NCBI RefSeq assembly: GCF_014646195.1
Contig: NZ_BMMZ01000001.1
Span: forward strand, 496,001 to 560,000
From: Microlunatus endophyticus
Lineage (GTDB): Bacteria; Actinomycetota; Actinomycetes; Propionibacteriales; Propionibacteriaceae
Reading direction: 5' to 3'
Length of the DNA: 64,000 nt
Below, one piece after another: positions 8,579 to 17,775 of the stretch. Both the position numbers and the translations under genes were made by a program. Every line of letters begins with the position of its first letter. The first letter of the stretch is position 1. The notes beneath the pieces were generated by a model, which searched no databases, had not been told where the DNA came from, and was given only the letters and a program-made list of their open reading frames with translations.

Positions 8579-9582
8579 GTCCCGAGAAAACCGAGAAGAG
8601 CGCCACCGGGCAGACCGCCCAGGCGCAGGTGCGGCGGCTGCTGAGCCTGATCCCGTACCTGCGCCAGCATGACGGCGCGTCGATCGCCGACGTTGCCGAG
8701 GCGTTCGGGGTCCCGCCGAAGCGGATCCGCGAGGATCTCAACGTGTTGTGGATGTGCGGGCTGCCCGGACTCAGCCCGGGCGATCTGATCGACATCGACA
8801 TGGACGCGGTGGACGGCGAGGGCGTCATCCACCTGTCCAACGCCGACTATCTGACCCGTCCGCTGCGGCTGTCCGCCGACGAGGCGCTGGCGCTGATCCT
8901 GGCGCTGCGGACGCTGCGCGGAGTGACCGCGACCGGGGACCGGGATGCGATCGACCGGGCGCTGGCCAAGCTGGAGAGCGTCGCCGCCGAGGGGCCGGAC
9001 CGGGTCGCAGGGCAGGCCGAGGTAGCGGTGACCGGCGGCGGTGAGGACACCCGCGCCACGGTGACCGAGGCGCTGCGCCGCGGCAAGCGGCTGGAGCTGA
9101 CCTACGACGTCGCCAGCCGGGCCGAGACCACCCACCGGTTCGTCGACCCGTTGCGGGTCTTCGTGTTGGAGGGATACGGCTATCTGGATGCGTTGTGCTA
9201 TCTGGCCAACGCGGTGCGGTCGTTCCGGCTGGACAGGATCGCGTCGATCCGGATCACCGACACCGATGTCGCGGAGCACCAGGTCCAGCTGCGCGATGTC
9301 ACCAAGGGCTGGTTCGACGCCCTCAAAGACGCCCCACTGGTCACCCTGGCGCTGGATCGGGCCGCCGCCTGGGTGGCCGAGTACTACCCGATGGAGTCGG
9401 TCACTCCGGCCGACGACGGCGGTCTGACCGTGACCACCCGGGTCAGCGACCCGGCCTGGCTGCGCGGGCTGCTGCTGCGGCTCGGCGGCGGGGCGCAGGT
9501 GCTGTCGCCGGAGGATGCCGGCGATTCGGCGGCCGATGCCGCGTCGGAGGCACTGGACCAGTACGCCGCCCTGGCGGGTTGA
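8575..9582 (+). CDS. pafC: PafC, WYL-domain transcription factor subunit
   Basis: A 335-residue partner of PafB with the same order: N-terminal winged helix (about 20-75, RRLLSLIPYLRQHDGASI) and a WYL domain in the middle (LTYDVASRAETTHRFVDPL), then a C-terminal WCX-like alpha/beta extension. It overlaps pafB by ATGA, so both subunits should be made in equal amounts. The pair acts in the cytoplasm as a DNA-damage-responsive activator; single-stranded DNA has been proposed as the WYL ligand. tatA and tatC follow in the conserved order. Confidence 0.93.
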   Translation: MSPEKTEKSATGQTAQAQVRRLLSLIPYLRQHDGASIADVAEAFGVPPKRIREDLNVLWMCGLPGLSPGDLIDIDMDAVDGEGVIHLSNADYLTRPLRLSADEALALILALRTLRGVTATGDRDAIDRALAKLESVAAEGPDRVAGQAEVAVTGGGEDTRATVTEALRRGKRLELTYDVASRAETTHRFVDPLRVFVLEGYGYLDALCYLANAVRSFRLDRIASIRITDTDVAEHQVQLRDVTKGWFDALKDAPLVTLALDRAAAWVAEYYPMESVTPADDGGLTVTTRVSDPAWLRGLLLRLGGGAQVLSPEDAGDSAADAASEALDQYAALAG

Positions 9583-9651
9583 TCGAAGAGCCCGACCGAA
9601 AGCTGACCGGAAAGGGCCACGATTCCTTGCCGGTGCCGTACGCTGGCGGCC

Positions 9652-9909
9652 GTGATCTGGGTCTATGTGTTCGGCGGTATCGCCGTTGCCGGGCTGATCA
9701 TGCTCGTCGCGTACGCGGTCTGGCTGGCCCACAAGGCATCCGACGTGTTCGCCGAGCTGAGGGTGCTCGGACAGCGGACGGCGCGGTTGGCCGATCTTGC
9801 CGCCCAGATCCAGGTTCCGGAGCTGGGCACAGGACCCGAAAGGTTCCGAGATCCTGATAAGAATGCAATCTCTTCCGACCGTGAAGCCGAATATCACGAC
9901 GTAGGATGA
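9652..9909 (+). CDS. Small single-pass membrane protein
   Basis: 85 residues from a GTG start. One hydrophobic helix occupies about residues 3-24 (VYVFGGIAVAGLIMLVAYAV), followed by a helical, mildly charged cytoplasmic or periplasmic tail with DVFAELRVLGQRTARLADLA and a polar C terminus. I recognise no named family. Third-position GC and the position between pafC and tatA, in the same direction, support a real gene. A role in membrane or Tat function is only a guess from context. Confidence 0.6.
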   Translation: MIWVYVFGGIAVAGLIMLVAYAVWLAHKASDVFAELRVLGQRTARLADLAAQIQVPELGTGPERFRDPDKNAISSDREAEYHDVG

Positions 9910-9980
9910 CGTGAGTTGCAGCCGTCGCACCGATGCGACAGCGACAAGCAACCGCATCACAGCGAAATGAGGAAACGCAC

Positions 9981-10292
9981 ATGACCCCGATGGCTCCCTT
10001 CGGACTCGGCCCCGCCGAGCTCGTCATCATCCTTGTCATCGTCCTGGTGCTCTTCGGGGGCGCCCGCCTCGCGGGCCTGGGCAAGAGCACTGGTCGTGCC
10101 ATCAAGGAGTTCAAGGAAGAGACCCAGGGTCTCACCGGCGACAAGAAGGCCGACTCCGAGGTCGTCGACGCCGAGGTGATCAACGAGGAGAAGCGGCAGC
10201 AGACGCCCCCGGCCGTTGGTGGCGTGCAGCCGACCCAGCAGAACGTGAACAACTCGGCGGCCCAGCCGTCCGAGGCCCGTCGCGACAACTGA
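9981..10292 (+). CDS. tatA: TatA twin-arginine translocase pore subunit
   Basis: 103 residues. The N-terminal helix with LVIILVIVLVLFGG and the hinge into the amphipathic helix LGKSTGRAIKEFKEE are typical of TatA; the tail from residue 55 on is acidic and glutamine-rich. It forms the pore-like assembly that moves folded twin-arginine proteins across the membrane. The ATG at 9981 is preceded by GAGG; a longer reading upstream lacks support. tatC follows, and the stop TGA is part of a TGATCA hexamer. Confidence 0.95.
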   Translation: MTPMAPFGLGPAELVIILVIVLVLFGGARLAGLGKSTGRAIKEFKEETQGLTGDKKADSEVVDAEVINEEKRQQTPPAVGGVQPTQQNVNNSAAQPSEARRDN

Positions 10293-10347
10293 TCAGGTCT
10301 GGCGCACCAGGCCTGCCAACCCGATCTCGTAGAGACGGTCAATCGAC

Positions 10348-11325
10348 GTGGCACTCACTCTCCGTGGACGACCCATACGGTTCAGCCTTGCCTGGCTGAA
10401 ACCGCCGCCCATGCCCGAAGACGGCAACATGACGCTTTGGGAGCACTTGCGGGAACTTCGCTATCGGCTGGTGATCATCGCTGCCGCGACCATCATCGGC
10501 ACGATCGTGGCCTACATCTTCAATGCGCAGATCTTCGATGTGTTGATGCGGCCGTACCAGATCGCCAGAACGAATCTGGAGGCCACCCATCCGCACCTGC
10601 ATCTGCAGACGGTCGTCGAGGGCGTCACCAACCCCTTCACGCTGATCCTCAAGACCTGCTTCGTTGCAGCATTGGTTGCGACATCACCGATCACGCTATA
10701 CCAGATCTGGGCGTTCATCGTTCCCGGTCTGCTGGCTAAGGAGAAGAAGTGGGCGCTGATCTTCCTGAGCGCTGCGGTTCCGCTGTTCCTGAGCGGTGTC
10801 GCACTCGGCTACTACCTCATTCCCAAGGGCATCTCTGTTCTGATCGGCTTCACCCCGGGCAACGGTGATATCGAGAACCTGCTCGATCTGACCAACTTCC
10901 TGAATTTCCTGATCCGGGTGATGTTGGTCTTCGGAGCGGGATTCCTGGTGCCGGTGTTCGTGCTCGGGTTGAACTTCATCGGCATTGTCAGCGCCAAACA
11001 GTTGGCCAAGGCGCGATCGTTCGTGATCTTCGGCTGTTTCGTCTTCGGCGCTGTGGCGACTCCCCAGACCGACCCGGTCTCGATGCTGATGCTTGCCGTG
11101 CCGATGACCGTGCTGTACCTGGCGGCCGAAGTCATCGCCCACATCCATGACCGGGCGCTGATTCGTCAAGGCATCCAGCCGGGCTTCATGAACCGCGGTG
11201 GCCGCGGCGTCGAGTCCGACAAGGCGCTGGCCGCGCTCGAAGGCAGAGATCTCGAGGCCGAACAGGCCGCGAACAAACCGACCCTGGCCGACCTGTTGGG
11301 GCTGGACAAGAAGGACGATGCCTGA
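10348..11325 (+). CDS. tatC: TatC twin-arginine translocase receptor
   Basis: 325 residues if the GTG at 10348 is used, 304 if the ATG at 10411 is used; the first is kept because basic N-terminal extensions are frequent in actinobacterial TatC. The conserved cytoplasmic segment LWEHLRELRYRL precedes six hydrophobic helices. The C-terminal 45 residues form a charged tail. TatC recognises the twin-arginine signal peptide. No tatB is in the window. The stop overlaps the lipid kinase start by 8 bases. Confidence 0.94.
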   Translation: MALTLRGRPIRFSLAWLKPPPMPEDGNMTLWEHLRELRYRLVIIAAATIIGTIVAYIFNAQIFDVLMRPYQIARTNLEATHPHLHLQTVVEGVTNPFTLILKTCFVAALVATSPITLYQIWAFIVPGLLAKEKKWALIFLSAAVPLFLSGVALGYYLIPKGISVLIGFTPGNGDIENLLDLTNFLNFLIRVMLVFGAGFLVPVFVLGLNFIGIVSAKQLAKARSFVIFGCFVFGAVATPQTDPVSMLMLAVPMTVLYLAAEVIAHIHDRALIRQGIQPGFMNRGGRGVESDKALAALEGRDLEAEQAANKPTLADLLGLDKKDDA

Positions 11326-12250
11326 TCGGCAGGCCGCCGCAACGGCGCGGCGGCCGCCGACCAGCATCGCGCTGGTCGTCAATCCCTCCGCCGGCAAGGG
11401 CCGTGCGCAGGAGATGCTGCCGGAGATCGCCGGACGGATCCGCGATGCCGGACACGAACTCGACATCTGGCTGAGCCGGGACTACGGCGAGGCCGTCGCA
11501 TTGATCAACAAGGCCGCCAATTCCGGTGCCGGCGTCGTGGCGGTGATGGGCGGCGACGGCATGCTGCACGTCGGCGTCAACGAGGCGGTCCGGGCCCAGC
11601 AGTCGGCTCCCGCCGCGCCCACTCTCGGATTGATCCCCGCAGGAACCGGCAACGACCTCTGCCGTGGCCTGGATTTGGGAACCGACCCGTTGGTGGCGCT
11701 GGACGCCATCCTGGGCGCGCACGAGACCGCGGTCGACCTGGCCCGGGTGGGGGACGCGTACATCGGCACCATCGTCGCGACCGGGTTCGACGCGATGGTC
11801 AACCGCCGGGCCAATGACATGAGCTGGCCGAAGGGCTCGATCCGCTACCCGATCGCGCTGTTGTCGGTGCTGCGGACCTTCAAGCCGCTGCACTACCAGC
11901 TTACCATCGACGGCGTACGGCGTGATCTGGACGCGATGCTGGTCGCGGTCGGCAACACCCGGTCCTACGGCGGCGGCATCCAGATCTGCCCGGACGCCGA
12001 TCCGACCGACGGGCTGCTGGACGTCACGATCATCCACCCGGTCGGTCATCCCACCCTGCTGCGGCTGCTGCCCAAGCTCTACACCGGCGGCTTCGTCGGC
12101 GAACCCTGTGTCGAGCTGTTGCGGGTGCACTCGATCACGATCGACGGGCTCGGCCTGGTCGGATTCGGCGACGGCGAGATGATCGGCGCCACACCGCTGC
12201 GGGTCGAGCAGGTGCCTGCGGCGCTGCGGATCTGCCGCCCCGAACTCTGA
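11318..12250 (+). CDS. Diacylglycerol/sphingosine kinase-like lipid kinase
   Basis: 310 residues from the ATG at 11318, which overlaps the tatC stop; earlier in-frame readings lie wholly in tatC. NPSAGKGR at about residues 22-29 and GGDGM near 79-83 are the nucleotide-binding motifs of the DAGK catalytic family, and PAGTGND near 110-116 completes the site. A C-terminal beta-sandwich follows. It probably phosphorylates diacylglycerol or a related lipid at the membrane, recycling it into phosphatidate. The exact lipid substrate is not determined. Confidence 0.88.
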   Translation: MPDRQAAATARRPPTSIALVVNPSAGKGRAQEMLPEIAGRIRDAGHELDIWLSRDYGEAVALINKAANSGAGVVAVMGGDGMLHVGVNEAVRAQQSAPAAPTLGLIPAGTGNDLCRGLDLGTDPLVALDAILGAHETAVDLARVGDAYIGTIVATGFDAMVNRRANDMSWPKGSIRYPIALLSVLRTFKPLHYQLTIDGVRRDLDAMLVAVGNTRSYGGGIQICPDADPTDGLLDVTIIHPVGHPTLLRLLPKLYTGGFVGEPCVELLRVHSITIDGLGLVGFGDGEMIGATPLRVEQVPAALRICRPEL

Positions 12251-12299
12251 GTCGGGCCGATACCCGGCTCGTTGTGGCTGCCGGGGTACGTTGGCAACG

Positions 12300-15227
12300 A
12301 TGTCCGCCATTGAAGAACCCGATCCTGCTCTGGATCGACGCAGCCCGGCCGACGCGTACGCCGCCTTCCGCGCAGGGCAGATGAGCCGGTCGCTGACCAA
12401 CTTCGCCGAGGCGTACGGCTTCGCCTTCGATCCCTACCAGCGTGAGGCCTGCGAATACGTCGAGGCCGGGTCCGGCGTCCTCGTCGCCGCGCCGACCGGA
12501 GCCGGCAAGACCATTGTCGGTGAGTACGCCGTCTTCCTCGCCCTCGAGCAGGGCCGCAAGGCCTTCTACACCACCCCGATCAAGGCGCTGTCCAACCAGA
12601 AGTACGCCGATCTTGTCCGCCGCCACGGGGCCGACAAGGTCGGCCTGCTGACCGGCGACTCGTCGATCAACTCCGAGGCGCCGGTGGTGGTGATGACCAC
12701 CGAGGTGCTGCGGAACATGATCTACGCCGGGTCCTCGACGCTGGCCAACCTCGGCTACGTCGTGATGGACGAGGTGCACTACCTGGCCGACCGGTTCCGC
12801 GGTGCGGTCTGGGAGGAAGTGATCATCGGGCTGGCCGACTCGGTCCAGGTGGTCGCACTGTCGGCGACCGTCAGCAATGCCGAGGAATTCGGCGACTGGC
12901 TGAACGAGGTCCGCGGCGAGGTGAAGATCGTCGTCTCCGAACGCCGGCCGGTCCCGCTCTACCAGCACGTTCTGGTCGGCAAGAAGTTGTACGACCTGTT
13001 CGCCGGTGTGGCGCCGACCGCGATCACCGGCGATCGTGGCCCTTCGTCGGGCGCGGGACGCGAGCGGCGGCCGGAGGTCAATCCGGCGCTGACCAAGGTC
13101 GCCCAGCAGGAGTCGCGGTCGGTGCGGGACGACTCCCGGCGGCCGCGGGGCCGCAGCGGCAAGGGCAAGCGCTCGGTGTCCTTCGGCAGCGGCAGGTACG
13201 GCGGTGCCGCCCACCGCAGCAACTTCGAGGACCGGGGCGACCGGCGGCGGGTAACCACCAGCAGGTACGACATGGTGGACGCGCTGGAGCGGGCGAATCT
13301 GCTGCCGGCGATCGTCTTCATCTTCTCCCGGGCCGGCTGCGACGGAGCCGTACGCCAGTTGCTCAGCTCCCGGCTGACGCTCACCAACGCCACCGAGCGG
13401 GCCGAACTGTCCGAGATCGCCGAGCGGCACACGGCCGGCCTGACCTCCGCCGACAAGCAGGCACTGGGGTATGCCACCTTCACCGAGGCGCTGGTCCGCG
13501 GCATCGCCGCCCACCACGCGGGCCTGTTGCCGGCCTTCAAGGAATGCGTCGAAGAGGCATTCGTCAAAGGCCTGGTGAAGATCGTGTTCGCCACCGAGAC
13601 GCTGGCGCTGGGCATCAACATGCCGGCGCGGTCGGTGGTGCTGGAGAAGCTGGTCAAGTTCAACGGCGAGACCCACGCCGACATCACGCCGGGGGAGTAC
13701 ACCCAGCTGACCGGCCGAGCCGGCCGGCGCGGCATCGACGTGGAGGGCCATGCGGTGGTGCTCTGGCAGCCGGGGCTGGATCCGCGCGCCGTCGCCGGGC
13801 TGGCGTCCCGGCGTACCTATCCGCTGAACTCGTCCTTCGCGCCGACCTACAACATGGCCGTCAACCTGGTCGGTGCCGTCGGCCGCGAACGGGCCAGGAC
13901 CCTGCTGGAGCAGTCCTTCGCGCAGTACCAGTCGGACCGTTCGGTGGTCGGGCTGGCGCGGAAGGTGGCACGGAACAACTCCGAGATCACCGAACTCTTC
14001 GAGCGGGCGTCCTGCGACCGGGGCGATTTCGTCGAATACGCCAAGCTGCGTGACGAGATCAGCCGGGTGGAGGCCGAGGCGGCCCGGGATCGCAAGCTCA
14101 ACCGACAGTCGGAGGCGATCGCAGCACTGCAGCAGGTGCAGCGTGGCGACATCATCCGCATTCCCGCCGGCCGGTCGACCGGTTGGGCGGTGGTCGTCGA
14201 TCCGGGCGTTGCCGGGCACCGGCAGGCGCCGCAGCCGCAGGTGGAGACCGAGGACGGTCAGGTCCGCCGGTTGGGGATGGTCGACTTCCCGACGCCGCCG
14301 CCGGTGGTCGGGCGGATCAAGGTGCCCAAGCACTATCACCCCAAGGACAAACAGACGGTACGCAACCTGCGGGCGGCGTTGGAGTCCCGGCTTCGTGAGC
14401 TTGACCCCGATCTTGAGCTCTATCGGCCGGCCACGATGGATCCGGAGGCTGCTCGGCGAGTGGCGGAGTTACGCGCCCAGCTGGAAGCCCATCCGTGCCA
14501 CAACTGCCCGGACCGTGAGACTCACGCCCGCTTTGCCGCGCAGGCGATCCGGCTGCAACGGGAGAATGATCAGGCGGACCGGCAGATGGCCCGGCGGACC
14601 TCGACGATCGCCAACCAGTTCGACAAGATCTGCCAGGTGCTGACCTCCTTCGGCTACCTGGACCAGGATCGCGACCGGGTCACCGACGAAGGCCGGATGC
14701 TGGCCAGGATCTATGCCGAACTCGATCTCGTCACCGCGGAGTGCATCCGGGCCGGTGTCTTCGACGGACTCGAAGTGCCGCAGCTGGCCGCGGTGCTCTC
14801 GACGCTGATCTACGAGTCGCGGCGCAGTGATCATGATCGCTTCCGACCGCAGCTGCCCGACCGGAGGAGCGAGGACGCGATGGTCGTGCTGCGCCGGGTC
14901 TGGCGGGAGGTGTCGCTGGCCGAGCGGGACGTACGCATCGAGCGCGGCCCGGAGCCCGATATCGGGTTCGCCCGCGCCGCGTTCAGCTGGGCCGCCGGAT
15001 GGCCGCTCGGTCAGGTGCTCCAGGACAACGACCTGACAGCCGGCGATTTCGTCCGCTGGGTGCGCCAGGTGATCGACTTCGCCGGTCAGATCGCCGATGC
15101 CGCCGGGGCGGGAGCGTTGCGCGATCAGGCTCGCAGAGTGGTGTCCTCGATGCGTCGCGGGGTGATCGACTTCGTGCCGGACGAGCCGGACGGTGCACCG
15201 GACCCGTACGTGGCCGACGACCGCTGA
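12300..15227 (+). CDS. helY: HelY, Ski2/Mtr4-like DEVH-box RNA helicase
   Basis: 975 residues from the ATG at 12300. Walker A is APTGAGKT at residues 64-71, motif II is DEVH near 157, motif III SAT follows, and QLTGRAGRRGIDVEG is motif VI. The C-terminal part (about 800-975) fits the DSHCT domain of Ski2-like helicases. A basic, low-complexity insertion of about 80 residues, rich in Arg, Ser and Gly (about 240-320), lies between the two RecA domains and probably binds RNA. Synteny with tatA-tatC matches mycobacterial helY. Expected role: ATP-driven RNA unwinding in decay or processing. Confidence 0.93.
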   Translation: MSAIEEPDPALDRRSPADAYAAFRAGQMSRSLTNFAEAYGFAFDPYQREACEYVEAGSGVLVAAPTGAGKTIVGEYAVFLALEQGRKAFYTTPIKALSNQKYADLVRRHGADKVGLLTGDSSINSEAPVVVMTTEVLRNMIYAGSSTLANLGYVVMDEVHYLADRFRGAVWEEVIIGLADSVQVVALSATVSNAEEFGDWLNEVRGEVKIVVSERRPVPLYQHVLVGKKLYDLFAGVAPTAITGDRGPSSGAGRERRPEVNPALTKVAQQESRSVRDDSRRPRGRSGKGKRSVSFGSGRYGGAAHRSNFEDRGDRRRVTTSRYDMVDALERANLLPAIVFIFSRAGCDGAVRQLLSSRLTLTNATERAELSEIAERHTAGLTSADKQALGYATFTEALVRGIAAHHAGLLPAFKECVEEAFVKGLVKIVFATETLALGINMPARSVVLEKLVKFNGETHADITPGEYTQLTGRAGRRGIDVEGHAVVLWQPGLDPRAVAGLASRRTYPLNSSFAPTYNMAVNLVGAVGRERARTLLEQSFAQYQSDRSVVGLARKVARNNSEITELFERASCDRGDFVEYAKLRDEISRVEAEAARDRKLNRQSEAIAALQQVQRGDIIRIPAGRSTGWAVVVDPGVAGHRQAPQPQVETEDGQVRRLGMVDFPTPPPVVGRIKVPKHYHPKDKQTVRNLRAALESRLRELDPDLELYRPATMDPEAARRVAELRAQLEAHPCHNCPDRETHARFAAQAIRLQRENDQADRQMARRTSTIANQFDKICQVLTSFGYLDQDRDRVTDEGRMLARIYAELDLVTAECIRAGVFDGLEVPQLAAVLSTLIYESRRSDHDRFRPQLPDRRSEDAMVVLRRVWREVSLAERDVRIERGPEPDIGFARAAFSWAAGWPLGQVLQDNDLTAGDFVRWVRQVIDFAGQIADAAGAGALRDQARRVVSSMRRGVIDFVPDEPDGAPDPYVADDR

Positions 15228-15245
15228 CCCGGGCCTTCGGGTGAC

Positions 15246-15683
15246 TCAGGACCGCAGGGCTTCGACGGCCTTGGCAACCCGGCGCTCACGAGTCTCCGGC
15301 TTCTTGGCCGCTTCGATCGGTTCGGCGATCTCACGCTTGGCGGTGAAGCTGAGAGCTTCCCAGCGACCCAGCGCTGCCTTGTCCCCGCCGAGGGCCGTGG
15401 CGAGATCGGCCGGGAGTTCGACGGTCCGTTCCTCGCGGTCGGGCTCGATCTGCAGGGTGTAGGTCTCGCCGGCGGTGAGGCCTGCTTCCTCGCGGCGCGC
15501 CTTGTTGATGCCCAGCAGGTAGCGGCCACCCATCCGCGCGATGGAGGTCCGGAAGTTGCTGCCGTTGACGGCGACCGTGACCTTGGGCCTGCCGCCGGAA
15601 TCCAACTGCGCCACGAATTCATCCGGAATCACGAAGGCGGCGTTGTTGCCGGCGATGATCTCGAACGTCCCCGTGTAGTCCAT
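15246..15683 (-). CDS. DUF1905/YdeI-like protein
   Basis: 145 residues from the ATG at 15683. The N-terminal 95 residues (YTGTFEI at the start and GGRYLLGINKARREEAGL in the middle) match the DUF1905 beta-barrel, and the Ala/Glu/Arg-rich C terminus with RRVAKAVEALRS matches the YdeI/OmpD-associated helical tail. Such proteins are small and cytoplasmic with no assigned reaction. It is convergent with helY, with an 18-base gap between the two stops. Confidence 0.82.
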   Translation of the reverse strand: MDYTGTFEIIAGNNAAFVIPDEFVAQLDSGGRPKVTVAVNGSNFRTSIARMGGRYLLGINKARREEAGLTAGETYTLQIEPDREERTVELPADLATALGGDKAALGRWEALSFTAKREIAEPIEAAKKPETRERRVAKAVEALRS

Positions 15684-15724
15684 GACATCGACGGTAGTGG
15701 ACTCCGGCGCCACGGGACCAGCGA

Positions 15725-17242
15725 TCAGGCTACGTCCAGGGCGTGCAGGTGTTGCATGCGGTCGGCGGCGTACCAGATCTCGCTGGCGAGCTGGTTGGTG
15801 GTGATGTTGCCGAGGTCGTGGGTGCCACTGTCGTTGGTGATCAACACGCGCCCGTATCGGGACTTCCACACGTAGGTGCCCGGGTCGGGTTGCCGCAAGG
15901 ACATGTGCCCGATGGTTTTCGCCCGGTGTTCTCGGCGGGTGAGGGGGCCGAGATTGTGGAGCCCGGTCTGGCCGGGTGGTCCTGCCGGTGGCGGCAGATA
16001 CGGGAGGGTGTGGTCGAGGTCGTTGCGCCGGTTGAGGCTGCCGGTCCAGGGGAAGCTGCTGGCCGGGGTTCGGGCCAGGATCGCCTCGCGCATCCGATCG
16101 GGCACTTCGTAGCGGTCGACGGGGGCGATGGTGGCGGGATCGAGCACGGGCTGCAACCGGATCGTGCAGCCGTCGCCGAGCCAGGTCTTGATCGTGGACA
16201 GCAGCGCGGGTCCGATCTTCTCCAACCGAGCGATCGAGTTTTCCGGCCGGGTGAAGGCGTCTGCGTTGAGGTGGATGTGCAAGGTGCCCGACGGGATCAG
16301 TTTGCTGGCGTCGATCCGGCCGACAACTTCGGCGACCAGCCGCTCATGGACAGGATCCGGCCGATCGTCGACTACCTTTGCCCCAGCCGGATCATGGGCG
16401 TCTGGGAACCGGTCGTCGAAGAGTTGGTCGAACAGGTCGGGTTGCTGGTGCTGGAGCAGGAGTTGGTTGGCCAGGATCGGGTTGGTGGTGAACAGGGCCA
16501 TCGCCACCGACCGCCAGGCTTGCCGGGTGTCGGCGCCGCGGACGGGAACTCCGGCAGGCAGGTAGTCCTTGCGGGCCTGCAGGATGGTGGCGAGTTGGTT
16601 GATCGCCGCATCGGAGCGTTGGGCGTCGTCGGCGGGCATCGCACCCCAGAACTCGGTCAGATTGTCCTGATTGGGTTTGCCGAAGCGGACGTCGCGCTCG
16701 GCGAGCGCCTTCTTGGCGGCTTTGTCGCGGGCTTCCTGGTCGACACGCAGGATCTCGGCATCGAGCAGGTTGTCCAGCCGGGTCAGCGACAGGTTGGCCA
16801 GATGGCCGGCGATGCAGCGGTCGATCGATCCGGCCTGCTCCTGGCTGAGCCGGCGAGTCTTCTGCGCGATCCGGCGGGCCTGCCAGTCGGCGACCGAGCC
16901 GGCTTCGACCCGGGCCCACAGGCAGGGGAAGCGGAAATGCAGGTCGAGCGCATCAGTGATCAACGCCAGGGCCTGGCCGACACTCATCCGCGATTCCAGC
17001 GCGAGATCAGCTGCGGCACCCTCGGCGACATCGGGCGTGCCATCGCCACCAACGACGAGGCGGCGTTGATCGGCGCCGTTGTCGAGTTTGATCTCCAAGG
17101 GCAGTCCGTCGCCGGGATGTTTGAGCGCCCACTGGTCGGCGATCCGCAGCAGGTTACAACCGACAAGCATCTGCGCTCGGGCATTGTCGGCGGCCGCGGA
17201 AGCCAGCTCCGCGATGCTCCACTCCGACAGATCCCTTGCCAT
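15725..17242 (-). CDS. DUF222 / HNH endonuclease-domain protein (13E12 family)
   Basis: 505 residues if translated from the ATG at 17242; a GTG at 17266 would add eight. The long helical N-terminal part (about 1-330) is DUF222. The C-terminal part carries the HNH nuclease pattern: LDHTLPY, then LHNLGPLTRREHRAK. These genes occur in many diverged copies in actinobacterial genomes and include the 13E12 repeat proteins of mycobacteria, so some consider them mobile or selfish. Whether this copy moves is unknown. A pair of 12-bp direct repeats lies just upstream at 17284-17315. Confidence 0.85.
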   Translation of the reverse strand: MARDLSEWSIAELASAAADNARAQMLVGCNLLRIADQWALKHPGDGLPLEIKLDNGADQRRLVVGGDGTPDVAEGAAADLALESRMSVGQALALITDALDLHFRFPCLWARVEAGSVADWQARRIAQKTRRLSQEQAGSIDRCIAGHLANLSLTRLDNLLDAEILRVDQEARDKAAKKALAERDVRFGKPNQDNLTEFWGAMPADDAQRSDAAINQLATILQARKDYLPAGVPVRGADTRQAWRSVAMALFTTNPILANQLLLQHQQPDLFDQLFDDRFPDAHDPAGAKVVDDRPDPVHERLVAEVVGRIDASKLIPSGTLHIHLNADAFTRPENSIARLEKIGPALLSTIKTWLGDGCTIRLQPVLDPATIAPVDRYEVPDRMREAILARTPASSFPWTGSLNRRNDLDHTLPYLPPPAGPPGQTGLHNLGPLTRREHRAKTIGHMSLRQPDPGTYVWKSRYGRVLITNDSGTHDLGNITTNQLASEIWYAADRMQHLHALDVA

Positions 17243-17283
17243 ACACAGAATTCTATTGGTCGGCACCGACAGGATCGAGGACC

Positions 17284-17315
17284 AAGTGTTGTCCGGAACG
17301 CCTAAGTGTTGTCCG
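17284..17315. repeat. 12-bp direct repeat, 20-bp period
   Basis: AAGTGTTGTCCG occurs at 17284-17295 and again at 17304-17315. The repeat straddles the 3' end of the glyoxalase gene and lies upstream of the DUF222 gene. It might be the relic of an element end or a double binding site; neither is proven. Confidence 0.75.
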
Positions 17316-17712
17316 TTTCAGCGGCCACGATTTCCATCTCGAAACCATGATCATTCTCGAGGTAGGCGGCGTAGTGCTGTTGCCCGCCGGCGTACGGATG
17401 TCGATCGCCGAAGAGCAACCGCCAGCCGTGACGAGCACCCTCTCGGACGATCCGATCGACGACCTCTCGGTCAGCCGCCACGGCAAGGTGGTTGATGCCC
17501 GGACGCGTACGCCGGAACGTCTCCTGATCGAGATCGGGTGACTCCTCGATGACGACGTAGCTGCCGTCGTCCGCCCGCCAGGACCTGCCGCCGTCCCACC
17601 GCTGGTAGGGCTCCCAACCCAACTCGCCGAACAGCCAGCCCCAGGCCGGAAGCTGGCTGTTCAGGTCGGGTAGCCAGAGCTCGACGTGGTGGATGGACGC
17701 GTGGCTGTTCAT
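17302..17712 (-). CDS. VOC-superfamily (glyoxalase-like) protein
   Basis: 136 residues from the ATG at 17712, directly after an in-frame GTG. Two beta-alpha-beta-beta-beta modules are visible: HHVELWLPDLNSQL opening the first and GINHLAVAAD opening the second, with likely metal ligands His in IHHVEL and INHLAV and Glu in IVIEES and FEMEIV. The family includes glyoxalases, dioxygenases and antibiotic-binding proteins; the reaction is not identifiable. Its last codons lie in the 12-bp direct repeat. Confidence 0.8.
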   Translation of the reverse strand: MNSHASIHHVELWLPDLNSQLPAWGWLFGELGWEPYQRWDGGRSWRADDGSYVVIEESPDLDQETFRRTRPGINHLAVAADREVVDRIVREGARHGWRLLFGDRHPYAGGQQHYAAYLENDHGFEMEIVAAETDNT

Positions 17713-17775
17713 CACGCCATGATCGCGTGTCTAGGATCGGAAGATGTCATTACGCCGATGGGCTGAGGACCGCTG

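Noticed and set aside
12135..14339. A 734-codon open frame opposite helY
   Set aside because: It is the mirror of a GC-rich gene with a clear helicase product; it shows no motif and no start signal.
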